A DNA stretch of 64,000 nucleotides. It comes from Labrenzia sp. VG12 (GTDB lineage Bacteria > Pseudomonadota > Alphaproteobacteria > Rhizobiales > Stappiaceae). Below the pieces are notes generated by a model. That model was given only the letters and a program-made list of their open reading frames with translations, was not told the DNA's origin and ran no database searches. The stretch covers positions 4,494,001 to 4,558,000 of the forward strand of contig NZ_CP022529.1 of assembly GCF_002237595.1 (NCBI RefSeq), written 5' to 3'. Each line of letters begins with the position of its first letter. Within the stretch, counting starts at the first letter, position 1. Shown in pieces: positions 17,339-25,769 of the stretch. Made by a program: the position numbers and the translations under genes.

Positions 17339-18275
17339 CGATCACGTCGTAGTAATTATGGGCGCGTCCCATCAGGCCGCGCAGGTTGCCGGAGCCCTTC
17401 ATCAGGCGGATCAGGCCGTAGTAGTAGAGCTTCTCACCGCGTTTGCGGACGAATGGTTTCAGCACAAAGCCGATGATCGTTGCCAGCGCGCCGAAAAACA
17501 TGCGCCGGAAGCTCTTGGGAATGAAATGCAGCGCTGCCTTGAGCCGGCCCTCACGCAACACGATGTTGAAGGCGCCGGAGGTTGCCGCCATGTGCATGCG
17601 GCTGAGCAGGCGGCCCGTGGTCACGCGCGTCGCCGGGATGTCTTCCTCGACAATGGCATCATCGACCCAGATCATTTTGACGCCTGCTGCATGGGTGCGG
17701 CGGAAGAAGTCGATGTCTTCACTGCCGAAGGTCAGCCGCTCGTCGAAGCGCAGGCCAAGGCCGTCCCTTGCGACGATCCGGCCGCTCAGGATCACATTGT
17801 TGGTTGGCGCTTCGGTGATCACCGTTCCCGTCGGGCGGGGTTTCAATAGCTGCGACTTCCACCAATGCGGTGCCGGTTTTTCGTAGATCCGGCGCACGGG
17901 ACCGTTGCCGACCTCGGCCTTGTGGTCGCGGCAGGCCGAAATCAGCTTTTCGATCCAGTCCGGTTCAGCGCGTTCATCGTCGTCGATCAGCGCGATCCAG
18001 TCCGGCTTGTGTTCAAGGGCAGCTTCCAGGGCGGTGTTGCGGGCAAAGGGAATGCCGCGGCGCTTTTCATGATGGAAGAAGACGGGCAGGGACAGGCGAT
18101 CGTTGACGGCTGCAGCCGCCTCGCCGGTGAAATGCGGCTCCGGATCATTTTCCACAACCACGATCGACATTTCCATATTGTCGGGTTCGATCAGGTTGTC
18201 GAGGCTTTCCAGGCAAGCCTGCAGCATCTTCGGCCGCTGCGCGGTGCAGACGGCGATGACCAGTTTCTGGGTCAT
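17328..18275 (-). CDS. Family 2 glycosyltransferase
   Basis: A 315-residue GT2 enzyme. The GT-A domain shows LVIAVCTAQRPKMLQACLESL at the N terminus, MSIVVVENDP, the RRGIPFARNTALE segment, and the metal-binding WIALIDDDERAEPDW near residue 95. A hydrophobic stretch, MFFGALATIIGFVLKPFV near residue 265, suggests membrane association at the C terminus. The ATG at 18275 has AAGGA 13 bases upstream. It is the first gene of a two-gene unit with the GT4 gene and is divergent from the acyl-CoA ligase gene. Confidence 0.83.
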   Translation of the reverse strand: MTQKLVIAVCTAQRPKMLQACLESLDNLIEPDNMEMSIVVVENDPEPHFTGEAAAAVNDRLSLPVFFHHEKRRGIPFARNTALEAALEHKPDWIALIDDDERAEPDWIEKLISACRDHKAEVGNGPVRRIYEKPAPHWWKSQLLKPRPTGTVITEAPTNNVILSGRIVARDGLGLRFDERLTFGSEDIDFFRRTHAAGVKMIWVDDAIVEEDIPATRVTTGRLLSRMHMAATSGAFNIVLREGRLKAALHFIPKSFRRMFFGALATIIGFVLKPFVRKRGEKLYYYGLIRLMKGSGNLRGLMGRAHNYYDVIDGN

Positions 18276-18478
18276 GCGGGGATCTCAATCCTTCCATTCG
18301 GCTGGGCAGGGTTTGGCGCAAGAGCCCGCCGCTGTCAAAGGGTTTCCTGCCTCGCCGGGAACAACCTGCAAGAACAGATTGAGCAGATTAACCTTTCCAG
18401 CGTGTGACGCGCGCGTTAGGTTTTTGGTTCGACCCTCAAAAAGGACCGTAACAACGGCCGTGTTCTGGGAGGAACCAC

Positions 18479-20101
18479 ATGAAGGGATTGATGATGCACC
18501 GTCCGCTGAAAATCGCGGACCTCATCACGTTTGCGCGCGACACCTATCCCACAAGCGAACTCGTTTCTGTCCGCACCGAAGGCGATGTCCATCGGGCGAC
18601 CTACCGGGAAACAGCCGGACGGATCGCCCAGCTCGCTCACGGACTGCGTCGGCTCGGCGTTCAGGAAGGAGATCGCATCGCGACCCTTGCTTGGAACGGC
18701 TACCGCCATTTCGAGCTTTATTACGCCATTTCCGGGATTGGGGCTGTCTGCCATACGATCAATCCGCGCCTGTCTGCCGAGCAGATGATCTACATCGTCA
18801 ATCACGCCCAGGACCGGCTCCTTTTCACCGACGTCACCTTCGTTCCGATCCTGGAAAAACTGAGACCGCATTTTCCGGAGGGTCTTCGGGTCGTCATCAT
18901 GACCGACCGGGCGCACATGCCCGAAACGGCACTTGAAGGCGCTCTTTGCTACGAGGAGATCCTCGAAGGGCAATCCGAAGAGATGGACTGGCCAGACTTT
19001 CCCGAGGAGACCGCCGCCGGGCTTTGCTACACGTCTGGCACCACGGGCAATCCCAAGGGCACGCTCTATTCGCACCGCTCCACGGTGCTCCATGCCTACA
19101 GCCTGTGTGTGACCATTCCGAAGGTCCTTCAGGAAGGCTCCCGCATCCTGCCGGTGGTGCCGCTGTTTCATGTCAATGCCTGGGGTTTGCCCTATGCCGC
19201 ACCGCTGTCCGGATCGAGCCTGATCTTCCCGGGCGGTGCGCTGGACGGCGCCAGCCTGTTCGACCTGATGGACCGCGAGAAGGTTTTTTCCGCCTGGGGT
19301 GTGCCGACGGTGTGGATGGGGCTGATGAATGAAATCCGGCAGCGCGGCCGACTGCCGGACGGCTTTGGCGACATTGTCGTCGGCGGTTCGGCGGCCTCCC
19401 GTTCGCTCATCGAAGGTTTTGAAAAGGAAGGGGTCAATGTCTGTCACGCCTGGGGCATGACAGAAATGAGCCCGCTCGGAACCCAGTGCAATCTGCCCCC
19501 CGATATGGCGGATCTGCCGTTCGAGGACCGTATCGACCGCAAGCAGTCCCAGGGGCGCCGTGTCTTCGGTGTTGACATGAAAGTGGTGAACGACGCCGGG
19601 CAGCGTCTGCCTCACGACGGCAAGACCCCGGGGCATCTTTATGTGCGCGGCAATGCGATCACCGCCGGCTATTTCGAGGATAAGGAGGCTTCAAAACCGG
19701 TGTTTGATGCCGAGGGCTGGTTCTGCACCGGCGACATCGCCACCATCAGCGCCGACGGGTTCCTGACGATCACCGACAGGTCGAAGGATCTGATCAAGTC
19801 GGGCGGCGAATGGATCAGCTCACTCGATCTGGAAAACATCGTCATGTCGCATCCGGGCGTCGCAGCGTGTGCCGTGATCGCGGTGCCCGATGAAAAATGG
19901 GACGAGCGCCCACTGCTGATCGTGCAGGCACGCGACGATGCCCAGCCGCAAAAGGAAGAGCTCCTTGGGCTTCTGGCCGAGCGCGTTGCCAAGTGGCAGG
20001 TACCGGATGACGTTGTCTTCGTGGATGCCCTGCCGCTGACGGCAACCGGCAAGGTTTCGAAACTCACGCTCAGAAAAAACTATTCGGAGGGCGCCGAATG
20101 A
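18479..20101 (+). CDS. Medium/long-chain acyl-CoA ligase (AMP-forming)
   Basis: An adenylate-forming enzyme that activates a carboxylic acid to its CoA thioester. The 540-residue product has the P-loop GLCYTSGTTGNPKGTLYSHR (near residue 180), HAWGMTEMSPLGTQ (A5 motif), YFEDKEASKPVFDAEGWFCTGDIATI with the ribose-binding Asp, ITDRSKDLIKSGGEWISSLDLE hinge, and the C-terminal catalytic Lys in LTATGKVSKLTLRKN. A GGGAGG ribosome site precedes the ATG at 18479. It is the first gene of a six-gene run and shares an ATGA overlap with the SDR gene. In the levulinate pathway the matching role is LvaE; chain length here is unknown. Confidence 0.88.
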   Translation: MKGLMMHRPLKIADLITFARDTYPTSELVSVRTEGDVHRATYRETAGRIAQLAHGLRRLGVQEGDRIATLAWNGYRHFELYYAISGIGAVCHTINPRLSAEQMIYIVNHAQDRLLFTDVTFVPILEKLRPHFPEGLRVVIMTDRAHMPETALEGALCYEEILEGQSEEMDWPDFPEETAAGLCYTSGTTGNPKGTLYSHRSTVLHAYSLCVTIPKVLQEGSRILPVVPLFHVNAWGLPYAAPLSGSSLIFPGGALDGASLFDLMDREKVFSAWGVPTVWMGLMNEIRQRGRLPDGFGDIVVGGSAASRSLIEGFEKEGVNVCHAWGMTEMSPLGTQCNLPPDMADLPFEDRIDRKQSQGRRVFGVDMKVVNDAGQRLPHDGKTPGHLYVRGNAITAGYFEDKEASKPVFDAEGWFCTGDIATISADGFLTITDRSKDLIKSGGEWISSLDLENIVMSHPGVAACAVIAVPDEKWDERPLLIVQARDDAQPQKEELLGLLAERVAKWQVPDDVVFVDALPLTATGKVSKLTLRKNYSEGAE

Positions 20102-20916
20102 CGCCGGAACACCTGTTCGGTCTTGCCGGAAAAACCGCCCTTGTGACAGGCGGCGCCACCGGTGTCGGCCGCATGGCCGCTGAGGGGCTCATCGCGGCAG
20201 GGGCCCATGTCCTGATCGCCAGCCGGAAGGCGGACGCCTGCAAGGCGGCGGCAGAGGAACTCAATGGCTTAGGGTTCCCCGGCAAGGCTGACGGCTTTGC
20301 CGGCGACGTTTCCACCGAAGAGGGTGTCGATGCCCTTGCCGAGGAGGTCGGCCGGCGTACGGAAAAGCTCGCCATCCTGATGAACAACGCCGGCACCAGC
20401 TGGGGCATGCCGCTGGGGTCCTTTCCCTATCATGCCTGGGAGCGGGTCATGCGCGTCAACGTCACCGGCCTTTTCCAGCTGACCCAGTCCCTTCTGCCGC
20501 GTCTGGAAGCGGCAGCCAGTGATGGCGACCCGGCACGGGTGGTCAATGTCGGCTCGGTGATGGGCGAAACCGCCCATGGGGACCGCGCCTACAGTTATGC
20601 CGCGTCCAAGGCGGCAGTCCATCACCTGACCCGGATCCTCGCCAAGGAACTGGCCGAAAAACGGATCACCGTGAACGCGCTGGCGCCCGGCCCCTTCGTC
20701 AGCAACATGACGGCCTTCGCCACGGCGGATGAAGATATCCGCTCTCGTGTCGGGGCCCAGGTGCCGCTCGGCCGCGTCGGCCGCCCGGAAGACATTGCAG
20801 CTGCAATGCAGTTCCTGTGCGGCTATGGCGGCGCCTATGTCACGGGCGCGATTCTGCCGATCAGTGGCGGCATCAATGTCGAGACCGGGCCGGATCTCTT
20901 CCAGGAGGCTTACTGA
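20098..20916 (+). CDS. Short-chain dehydrogenase/reductase
   Basis: A classical SDR of 272 residues that interconverts a hydroxyl and a keto group with NAD(P). Motifs in order are ALVTGGATGVGRMAAEGL (TGxxxGxG), ILMNNAGTSWG (NNAG), RVVNVGSVMGE with the catalytic Ser, YSYAASKAAVHHLTR (YxxxK), and ALAPGPFVSNMT after it. The C-terminal GAYVTGAILPISGGINVETG is the usual closing segment. It overlaps the ligase gene by 4 bases and directly abuts the MaoC gene. An alcohol or 3-hydroxyacyl-CoA dehydrogenase role in the same pathway is likely. Confidence 0.87.
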   Translation: MTPEHLFGLAGKTALVTGGATGVGRMAAEGLIAAGAHVLIASRKADACKAAAEELNGLGFPGKADGFAGDVSTEEGVDALAEEVGRRTEKLAILMNNAGTSWGMPLGSFPYHAWERVMRVNVTGLFQLTQSLLPRLEAAASDGDPARVVNVGSVMGETAHGDRAYSYAASKAAVHHLTRILAKELAEKRITVNALAPGPFVSNMTAFATADEDIRSRVGAQVPLGRVGRPEDIAAAMQFLCGYGGAYVTGAILPISGGINVETGPDLFQEAY

Positions 20917-21408
20917 GTGTCTGTTGAGGCTTCGCCCGGACCGGTCACCGTCGACACGTTGAAAGCGATGATTGGCACCGAGGTCGGTGTGTCGTCCTGG
21001 GTCCTGGTGGACCAGGCCCGGATCGACGCCTTTGCCGATGTCACCGGTGATCACCAGTTCATCCATGTTGACCCGGTCCGGGCCGCACAAACGCCTTTTG
21101 GCGGCACCATTGCGCACGGGTTTCTGACCCTGTCACTGCTGTCGGCATTGGCGCTGGAGGCCCAGCCGAAAATTGCCGGGGCCGAAATGGGCATCAATTA
21201 CGGTTTCGACAAGGTGCGCTTCCTGGCACCGGTCAAGGCCGGGGACAGGGTACGCGGCCGGTTCAGTCTGGCGGCCCTGTCGCAACCCGGACCGAAGGAG
21301 GTCGACATCACCTGGGCCTCGACCATCGAGATCGACGGTGGCAAGCGGCCCGCGCTCGCTGCCGACTGGCTGAACCGCTTTTATCTGAACGAAGGGGAGC
21401 AAACCTGA
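20917..21408 (+). CDS. MaoC-like enoyl-CoA hydratase
   Basis: A single hot-dog fold hydratase of 163 residues, adding water to a trans-2-enoyl-CoA. The hydratase-2 signature is FADVTGDHQFIHVDPVRAAQ (Asp and His catalytic pair) followed by FGGTIAHGFLTLSLL. It begins with GTG immediately after the SDR stop codon, with AGGAGG in the end of the SDR gene as its ribosome site. Its stop shares one base with the next start (TGATG). In the operon it provides the hydration step of beta-oxidation for the acid activated by the ligase. Confidence 0.87.
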   Translation: MSVEASPGPVTVDTLKAMIGTEVGVSSWVLVDQARIDAFADVTGDHQFIHVDPVRAAQTPFGGTIAHGFLTLSLLSALALEAQPKIAGAEMGINYGFDKVRFLAPVKAGDRVRGRFSLAALSQPGPKEVDITWASTIEIDGGKRPALAADWLNRFYLNEGEQT

Positions 21409-22394
21409 TGCTCAAGGCACGCCCATTGCCAAAGGCGCTGCAGGGCCTGAGACTGCCGGCGGTTGCCGCCCCGCTTTTCATCGTCTCCTGTCCGGATCTG
21501 GTGATTGCCCAGTGCAAGGCCGGCATCATCGGCAGCTTTCCGGCGCTCAACGCCCGGGACGAGCCAGATGGACCAGTGCAGCTGGAAGCCTGGCTGCAGC
21601 AGATCACCGAAGCGCTCGACCGGCACAATCAGGCGAATCCCGACAGCCCGGCCGCGCCCTTTGCGGTCAACCAGATCGTGCATCGTTCCAACGAGCGCCT
21701 GGAACGCGACATCGAGATCTGTGCGCGTTGGAAGGTGCCGATCTGGATCACCTCCATGGGCGCCCGGGTGGAGGTGAACGAGGCCGCTCATGCCTGCGGC
21801 GGCATCGCGCTGCATGATGTCATCAACAACACCTATGCCAGGAAGGCAGTCGAAAAAGGCGCCGACGGGCTGATTGCGGTCGCGGCAGGTGCCGGCGGTC
21901 ATGGTGGCCCGCAATCACCCTTTGCCCTGGTGCGCGAGATCCGCGAATGGTTCGACGGGCCCCTGCTTCTCGGCGGGGCGGTCTCTACCGGCGAAGCGCT
22001 GCTGGCCGCACGGGTGCTCGGTGCCGATTTCGGTTATGTCGGTTCGCCCTTCGTGGCCACCGAAGAGGCGAATGCGGATCGCGCCTACAAGGACATGATG
22101 GTGGCCGGTGGCGCGGAAGATGTTCTGACCTCGTCGCTCTTTACTGGGCACCCGGCCAACTACCTGAAAGGTTCGATTGCCAAGGTTGGACTGGATCCCA
22201 ATGACCTGCCAACGGACTGGGATGTCAGCGTCATGCCGGACGACAGCCCGAAGCCCAAAGCCTGGCGCGAGATCTGGGGCGCCGGGCAAGGCATTGGTGC
22301 GATCAAATCCGTTGGCCCGGCGGCCCATGTGGTCGATCGCCTGGAAACGGAATACCGCGCCGCCATAAAGCGCCTGCGCGACGACATCTGCTAG
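21408..22394 (+). CDS. Nitronate monooxygenase-family FMN protein
   Basis: A TIM-barrel flavoprotein of 328 residues in the 2-nitropropane dioxygenase/nitronate monooxygenase family. Seen: the N-terminal RLPAVAAPLFIVSCPDLVIAQCKAGIIGSFPA, the VNQIVH strand, the FMN-binding and catalytic VAAGAGGHGG near residue 170, and LLLGGAVSTGEALLAARVLGADFGYVGSPFVATEE for phosphate binding. Members oxidise nitronates or act as enoyl-reductase-like flavoenzymes. These genes often sit in acyl-CoA operons where the true substrate is unknown. Overlap with the MaoC gene places it firmly in this operon. Confidence 0.82.
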   Translation: MLKARPLPKALQGLRLPAVAAPLFIVSCPDLVIAQCKAGIIGSFPALNARDEPDGPVQLEAWLQQITEALDRHNQANPDSPAAPFAVNQIVHRSNERLERDIEICARWKVPIWITSMGARVEVNEAAHACGGIALHDVINNTYARKAVEKGADGLIAVAAGAGGHGGPQSPFALVREIREWFDGPLLLGGAVSTGEALLAARVLGADFGYVGSPFVATEEANADRAYKDMMVAGGAEDVLTSSLFTGHPANYLKGSIAKVGLDPNDLPTDWDVSVMPDDSPKPKAWREIWGAGQGIGAIKSVGPAAHVVDRLETEYRAAIKRLRDDIC

Positions 22395-22403
22395 GGGGAA
22401 CTT

Positions 22404-23639
22404 ATGGATCTTGGAATTTCCGAAAAGGTTGCACCGTTGATCGCCGAGGTGCGCCAGATGGTGGAAACGGAGATCGCGCCGCTCGACAGGGAATATCACG
22501 AAGAGGTCGGGCGGCATCCTTCCGGTGACCGGTTTCAGATGACGGCCCGCCAGCTTGAGATCCTGGACAGTCTGAAAGCCAGGGCAAAGGAACGAGGTCT
22601 CTGGAATTTCTGGCTGACGGACAGCGAGAAAGGGTTCGGCCTGACAACGGTCGAATACGCCTATCTGGCGGAGGAAATGGGCAAGGTCGGCATTGCCGCC
22701 GAGGTTTTCAACTGCAATGCGCCCGACACCGGCAACATGGAAGTTCTGGAGCGCTATGGCACCGAGGCCCACAAGCAACGCTGGCTGAAACCGCTTTTGA
22801 ACGGAGACATCCGGTCCGCCTATCTGATGACCGAACCGGATGTGGCCTCGTCCGATGCGACCAACATTGCGCTCACGGCCCGAAAGGATGGCACCGACTG
22901 GGTCCTCAACGGCGACAAGTGGTGGGCGACAGGCGCCGGTGACCCGCGCTGCGCGCTTTACATCGTCATGGCCGCAACGGACCCGGAGGCACACAAGCAC
23001 AGCCGCCATTCCATGTTCCTGATCCCGGTCGATGCGCCGGGCATCGAGGTGCTTCGGCCGATGCATGTCTTCGGCGCCGACGATGCGCCCCACGGCCACA
23101 TGCATATCCGCTTCACGGATGTGCGTGTGCCGCAGGAAGATCTTGTCCTGGGAGAAGGGCGTGGGTTCGAGGTTGCCCAGGGACGGCTGGGCCCGGGCCG
23201 AATCCACCACTGCATGCGCGCCATCGGCCAGGCGGAAAAGGCGCTGGAGATGCTCTGCCAGCGCGCCATGTCGCGCGAAGCCTTCGGCAGGAAGCTGATG
23301 GACCTCGGTGCCAATTACGACATCATCGCCAATGCGCGCATGGAAATCGAGATGGCCCGGCTGCTCTGCCTGAAGGCCGCCTGGGTCATGGACACGCAAG
23401 GCACGCGCGCCGCCCAGGCCTGGATCAGTCAGATCAAGGTGGTGGCGCCTTTGATGGCATTGAAGGTCGTCGACGAGGCCATGCAGGTCCACGGCGCGGC
23501 CGGCATCAGCCAGGATTTTCCATTGGCTGCCATGTGGACGCATTTGAGGACACTGCGGTTCGCCGACGGTCCGGATGCCGTGCATCGGCGCCAGGTGGCG
23601 CGCACGGAGCTGCGGAAATACTCCAACGGGAAGCTTTGA
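22404..23639 (+). CDS. Acyl-CoA dehydrogenase of the ACAD10/11-like type
   Basis: A 411-residue FAD acyl-CoA dehydrogenase. The middle domain has LMTEPDVASSDATNI and GDKWWATGAGDPRC; the C-terminal domain has GLGPGRIHHCMRAIGQAEKALEM-like text, QVHGAAGISQDFPLAAMW and LRFADGPDAVHRRQVAR. At the place where ordinary dehydrogenases have YEGT with a catalytic Glu, this protein has ADGP with an Asp, the pattern of the ACAD10/11 branch. ACAD10/11 work with an APH-like kinase domain, and an APH-like kinase is the next gene here. A function on 4-hydroxyacyl-CoAs via a phosphorylated intermediate, as for LvaC in levulinate breakdown, is therefore inferred. Confidence 0.85.
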   Translation: MDLGISEKVAPLIAEVRQMVETEIAPLDREYHEEVGRHPSGDRFQMTARQLEILDSLKARAKERGLWNFWLTDSEKGFGLTTVEYAYLAEEMGKVGIAAEVFNCNAPDTGNMEVLERYGTEAHKQRWLKPLLNGDIRSAYLMTEPDVASSDATNIALTARKDGTDWVLNGDKWWATGAGDPRCALYIVMAATDPEAHKHSRHSMFLIPVDAPGIEVLRPMHVFGADDAPHGHMHIRFTDVRVPQEDLVLGEGRGFEVAQGRLGPGRIHHCMRAIGQAEKALEMLCQRAMSREAFGRKLMDLGANYDIIANARMEIEMARLLCLKAAWVMDTQGTRAAQAWISQIKVVAPLMALKVVDEAMQVHGAAGISQDFPLAAMWTHLRTLRFADGPDAVHRRQVARTELRKYSNGKL

Positions 23640-23705
23640 AGGTGGCGTTCGCCCCTTATTTGCTTGGCGGAGGGCAGCCATGAGCACGCTATCCCTACCC
23701 ATAGA

Positions 23706-23812
23706 CCTCATCCTGAGGAAGCGCAGAGCGCTGTCTCGAAGGACCGGCGGCATATTGAAGAGCAAGAGGCCGATCCTTCGAGACGCGAGCAAGCTCGCTC
23801 CTCAGGATGAGG
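23706..23812. repeat. Dispersed intergenic palindromic repeat, copy 1
   Basis: A nested inverted repeat of 107 bases between the dehydrogenase and kinase genes. Outer arms CCTCATCCTGAGGA and its exact complement (23799-23812) are 14 bases. Inner arms GTCTCGAAGGA (23733-23743) and TCCTTCGAGAC (23774-23784) are also perfect. The left half, including AGCGCTGTCTCGAAGGA, is repeated almost unchanged at 48088-48122. The transcript would fold into a long hairpin inside the operon. Confidence 0.75.
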
Positions 23813-23876
23813 GCTGTGGGTGGGGTTGCGTCCAGACGGCGTGTGATCGTGGGGCCGGCAACGAAGGTCTGCGCCC

Positions 23877-24938
23877 ATGACCACCCCTCAACAGGATCTT
23901 GACCTCAGATCGCTCGCCACCTGGCTGGAAACACACCTGCCCGGCTTTGAAGGCCCGCTTGATGCAGAAAAATTCACCCGCGGCCAGTCCAACCCGACCT
24001 TCCGGCTGAAAGCTGCCTCCGGCGACTATGTGCTCAGGCGCAAGCCGCCGGGCGTGCTTCTGAAATCCGCCCATGCCGTCGACCGGGAATTCCGGGTCCA
24101 ACAGGCGCTCGCAGGGTCAGAGGTGCCGGTCGCGCAGATGCATGTGCTGTGCGAGGATGACAGCGTCATCGGCTCGGCCTTCTACATCATGCAGCTTGTC
24201 CGGGGGCGCAACTTTGACGACCCGCGCGTGCCGGGTGTCGATACCGACACGAGACGCGGTCTTTATGACGAGATGAACCGGGTGCTTGCAGCGATCCATG
24301 CCATAGACCTGGACGCGCGCGGTCTCGCGGACTTCGGACCGTCAGGGAACTACTACCGCCGCCAGATTGACCGCTGGACCAGGCAGTACCGGGCCAGCGA
24401 AACCGGGACCATTCCGGCCATGGACGAGCTGATGGACTGGCTCGACGGCAATGTGCCGGAAGAGGACGGCCGGCGCACGCTGGTCCATGGCGACTACCGT
24501 ATCGACAACCTGCTCTTCGCGGAGGACGGGCCGGCCTGCGTTGCCGTGCTCGACTGGGAGCTTTCCACCATCGGCCATCCTTTTGCCGATCTCGCCGCAC
24601 TCGTCATGCAGTGGCAGCGGCCGCCCGGTACCGAGGGCCGGGGGCTTGCCGGTGTCGACCGGAAGACGCTTGGCATTCCGGAGGATCAGGCTTTCATTGA
24701 CGCCTATTGCAGCCGAATGGGCCTTGCCGGCATTCCGGGCTTCGGCTTCTACCTCGCCTTTGCCTTCTTCCGGATGGGCGCAATCCTGCAGGGCGTCAAA
24801 AAGCGCGCCCTTAACGGCAATGCCTCCAACCCGGAGCTCGGACTGAAGCTGGGCGCCAGCGTGCCGGACTATGCCGCCGGCGGGCTGGCGGCGGCGAAAA
24901 AAGGGGTAACAGTTGGTCTTAGGGCAAATCGCGTTTAA
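23877..24938 (+). CDS. APH-like phosphotransferase (ACAD10/11 kinase-domain type, LvaA-like)
   Basis: A 353-residue kinase of the aminoglycoside phosphotransferase fold. The N-terminal lobe has FTRGQSNPTFRLKAASGDYVLRRKPPG with the ATP-binding Lys; the catalytic loop is VHGDYRIDNLLF (HGDxxxxN), followed by CVAVLDWELSTIGHPFADLAAL (metal-binding DWE). This pattern matches the kinase half of mammalian ACAD10/11 and LvaA of Pseudomonas putida, which phosphorylate 4-hydroxyacyl-CoA rather than antibiotics. It follows the ACAD gene on the same strand after a 237-base gap containing a palindromic repeat. The ATG at 23877 has AAGG upstream. Antibiotic resistance is unlikely. Confidence 0.83.
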   Translation: MTTPQQDLDLRSLATWLETHLPGFEGPLDAEKFTRGQSNPTFRLKAASGDYVLRRKPPGVLLKSAHAVDREFRVQQALAGSEVPVAQMHVLCEDDSVIGSAFYIMQLVRGRNFDDPRVPGVDTDTRRGLYDEMNRVLAAIHAIDLDARGLADFGPSGNYYRRQIDRWTRQYRASETGTIPAMDELMDWLDGNVPEEDGRRTLVHGDYRIDNLLFAEDGPACVAVLDWELSTIGHPFADLAALVMQWQRPPGTEGRGLAGVDRKTLGIPEDQAFIDAYCSRMGLAGIPGFGFYLAFAFFRMGAILQGVKKRALNGNASNPELGLKLGASVPDYAAGGLAAAKKGVTVGLRANRV

Positions 24939-24977
24939 CCGAGGATCGTTGGATCTTGTTAAACGCGACACGTTCTA

Positions 24978-25143
24978 GGTGTCACCCCGGACAAGCGCAG
25001 CGCGATCCGGGGCCTACTCGCCTGCCTGTTTGCAGTCAGCCCCTGAAGTTGGGGGCAAACTCTCACGTTACTTCGGACCAACTCGAAGGCTCTGGAAACG
25101 AGTGGGCCCCGGATCGTCGCTTTGCTCCGTCCGGGGTGACACC
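24978..25143. repeat. Long intergenic palindrome A
   Basis: Outer arms GGTGTCACCCCGGA (24978-24991) and its exact complement (25130-25143) enclose inner perfect arms GATCCGGGGCC (25004-25014) and GGCCCCGGATC (25105-25115). The element carries the phrase AAGCGCAGCGC after the left arm, shared with palindrome B just downstream. It lies after the kinase gene in a 449-base gap without genes. Confidence 0.75.
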
Positions 25144-25194
25144 ATCCAAGGTGCTTTGCCCGAAAACGCAGCAGCCCGGACAACTATCCCGTTT

Positions 25195-25317
25195 GTCATC
25201 CCGGGCGAAGCGCAGCGCAGACCCGGGACCCAGTAATCACTGGCGCTCGAAAAACACGCCCTGACACTGCGGCGTACTGGATCCCGGTCTTGGCGCGATG
25301 CGCCAAACCGGGATGAC
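25195..25317. repeat. Long intergenic palindrome B
   Basis: Arms GTCATCCCGG (25195-25204) and CCGGGATGAC (25308-25317) are perfect complements. Inside, the left half reads GCGAAGCGCAGCGCAGACCCGGGA, close to palindrome A, and a separate tight hairpin TTGGCGC-GAT-GCGCCAA occupies 25290-25306. A and B appear to be two diverged members of one repeat family placed side by side. The gap also separates convergent genes, so they may serve as transcription ends. Confidence 0.7.
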
Positions 25318-25387
25318 AAGTGGAAGCTGGTTTCAACGCTATTGAGGGGACATGCATTGGCGGAGCCACCGTTTCGGCGCCGACTGG

Positions 25388-25756
25388 TCAATCGAAATAA
25401 ATATCAATCCGTTTGGCTCGAACGTGAACCCGGTATGTCTCCGCCACAATCAGAAGACCGCCGTCCGGATCTATTGTAATATCCTCGAGCTCGGCAACAT
25501 CCACGTACTCCGGCAATTCCGCGCTCCATTTCGGGGGAAGTTGCTCCTGCGGCAATCCGGAGATCGTCTGCGGTTCCGAGGCGACCATCCTGCCCACCCG
25601 GAAACAACCGACTTCGGACTTGCCCGATTCTACATAGGCAGGATGGTTCTTGGCCAGCAAGAACTCGAAATAGAAAATGACCTCGGAGGCTGAGGTTTCC
25701 CAGCCCAGGAGGTGGGAGTCCAAGAGTTCAATATCCTCAAGCAACTTGTCAAACAC
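25388..25756 (-). CDS. Small acidic protein of unknown function
   Basis: A 122-residue product that I do not recognise. It is acidic, starting VFDKLLEDIELLDSHLLGW (GTG start) and ending in alternating strands such as ITIDPDGGLLIVAETYRVHV. No membrane segment or signal peptide is visible. It starts 13 bases after the FadJ-like stop, with AAGGA eight bases before the GTG, so it is very likely translated as the last gene of that operon. The predicted mixed alpha/beta, single-domain composition suggests a small cytoplasmic protein. Confidence 0.65.
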   Translation of the reverse strand: MFDKLLEDIELLDSHLLGWETSASEVIFYFEFLLAKNHPAYVESGKSEVGCFRVGRMVASEPQTISGLPQEQLPPKWSAELPEYVDVAELEDITIDPDGGLLIVAETYRVHVRAKRIDIYFD

Positions 25757-25769
25757 TCAGGTTTGTCCT

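Noticed and set aside
21915..23792. Open minus-strand frame of 625 codons
   Set aside because: It is antisense to the nitronate monooxygenase and acyl-CoA dehydrogenase genes, which carry catalytic motifs. Long antisense frames are expected in GC-rich DNA, and the translation is Arg/His-rich without family features.
23877..24938. Aminoglycoside resistance kinase
   Set aside because: The protein has the APH fold but matches the ACAD10/11 kinase-domain pattern and is in an acyl-CoA operon.
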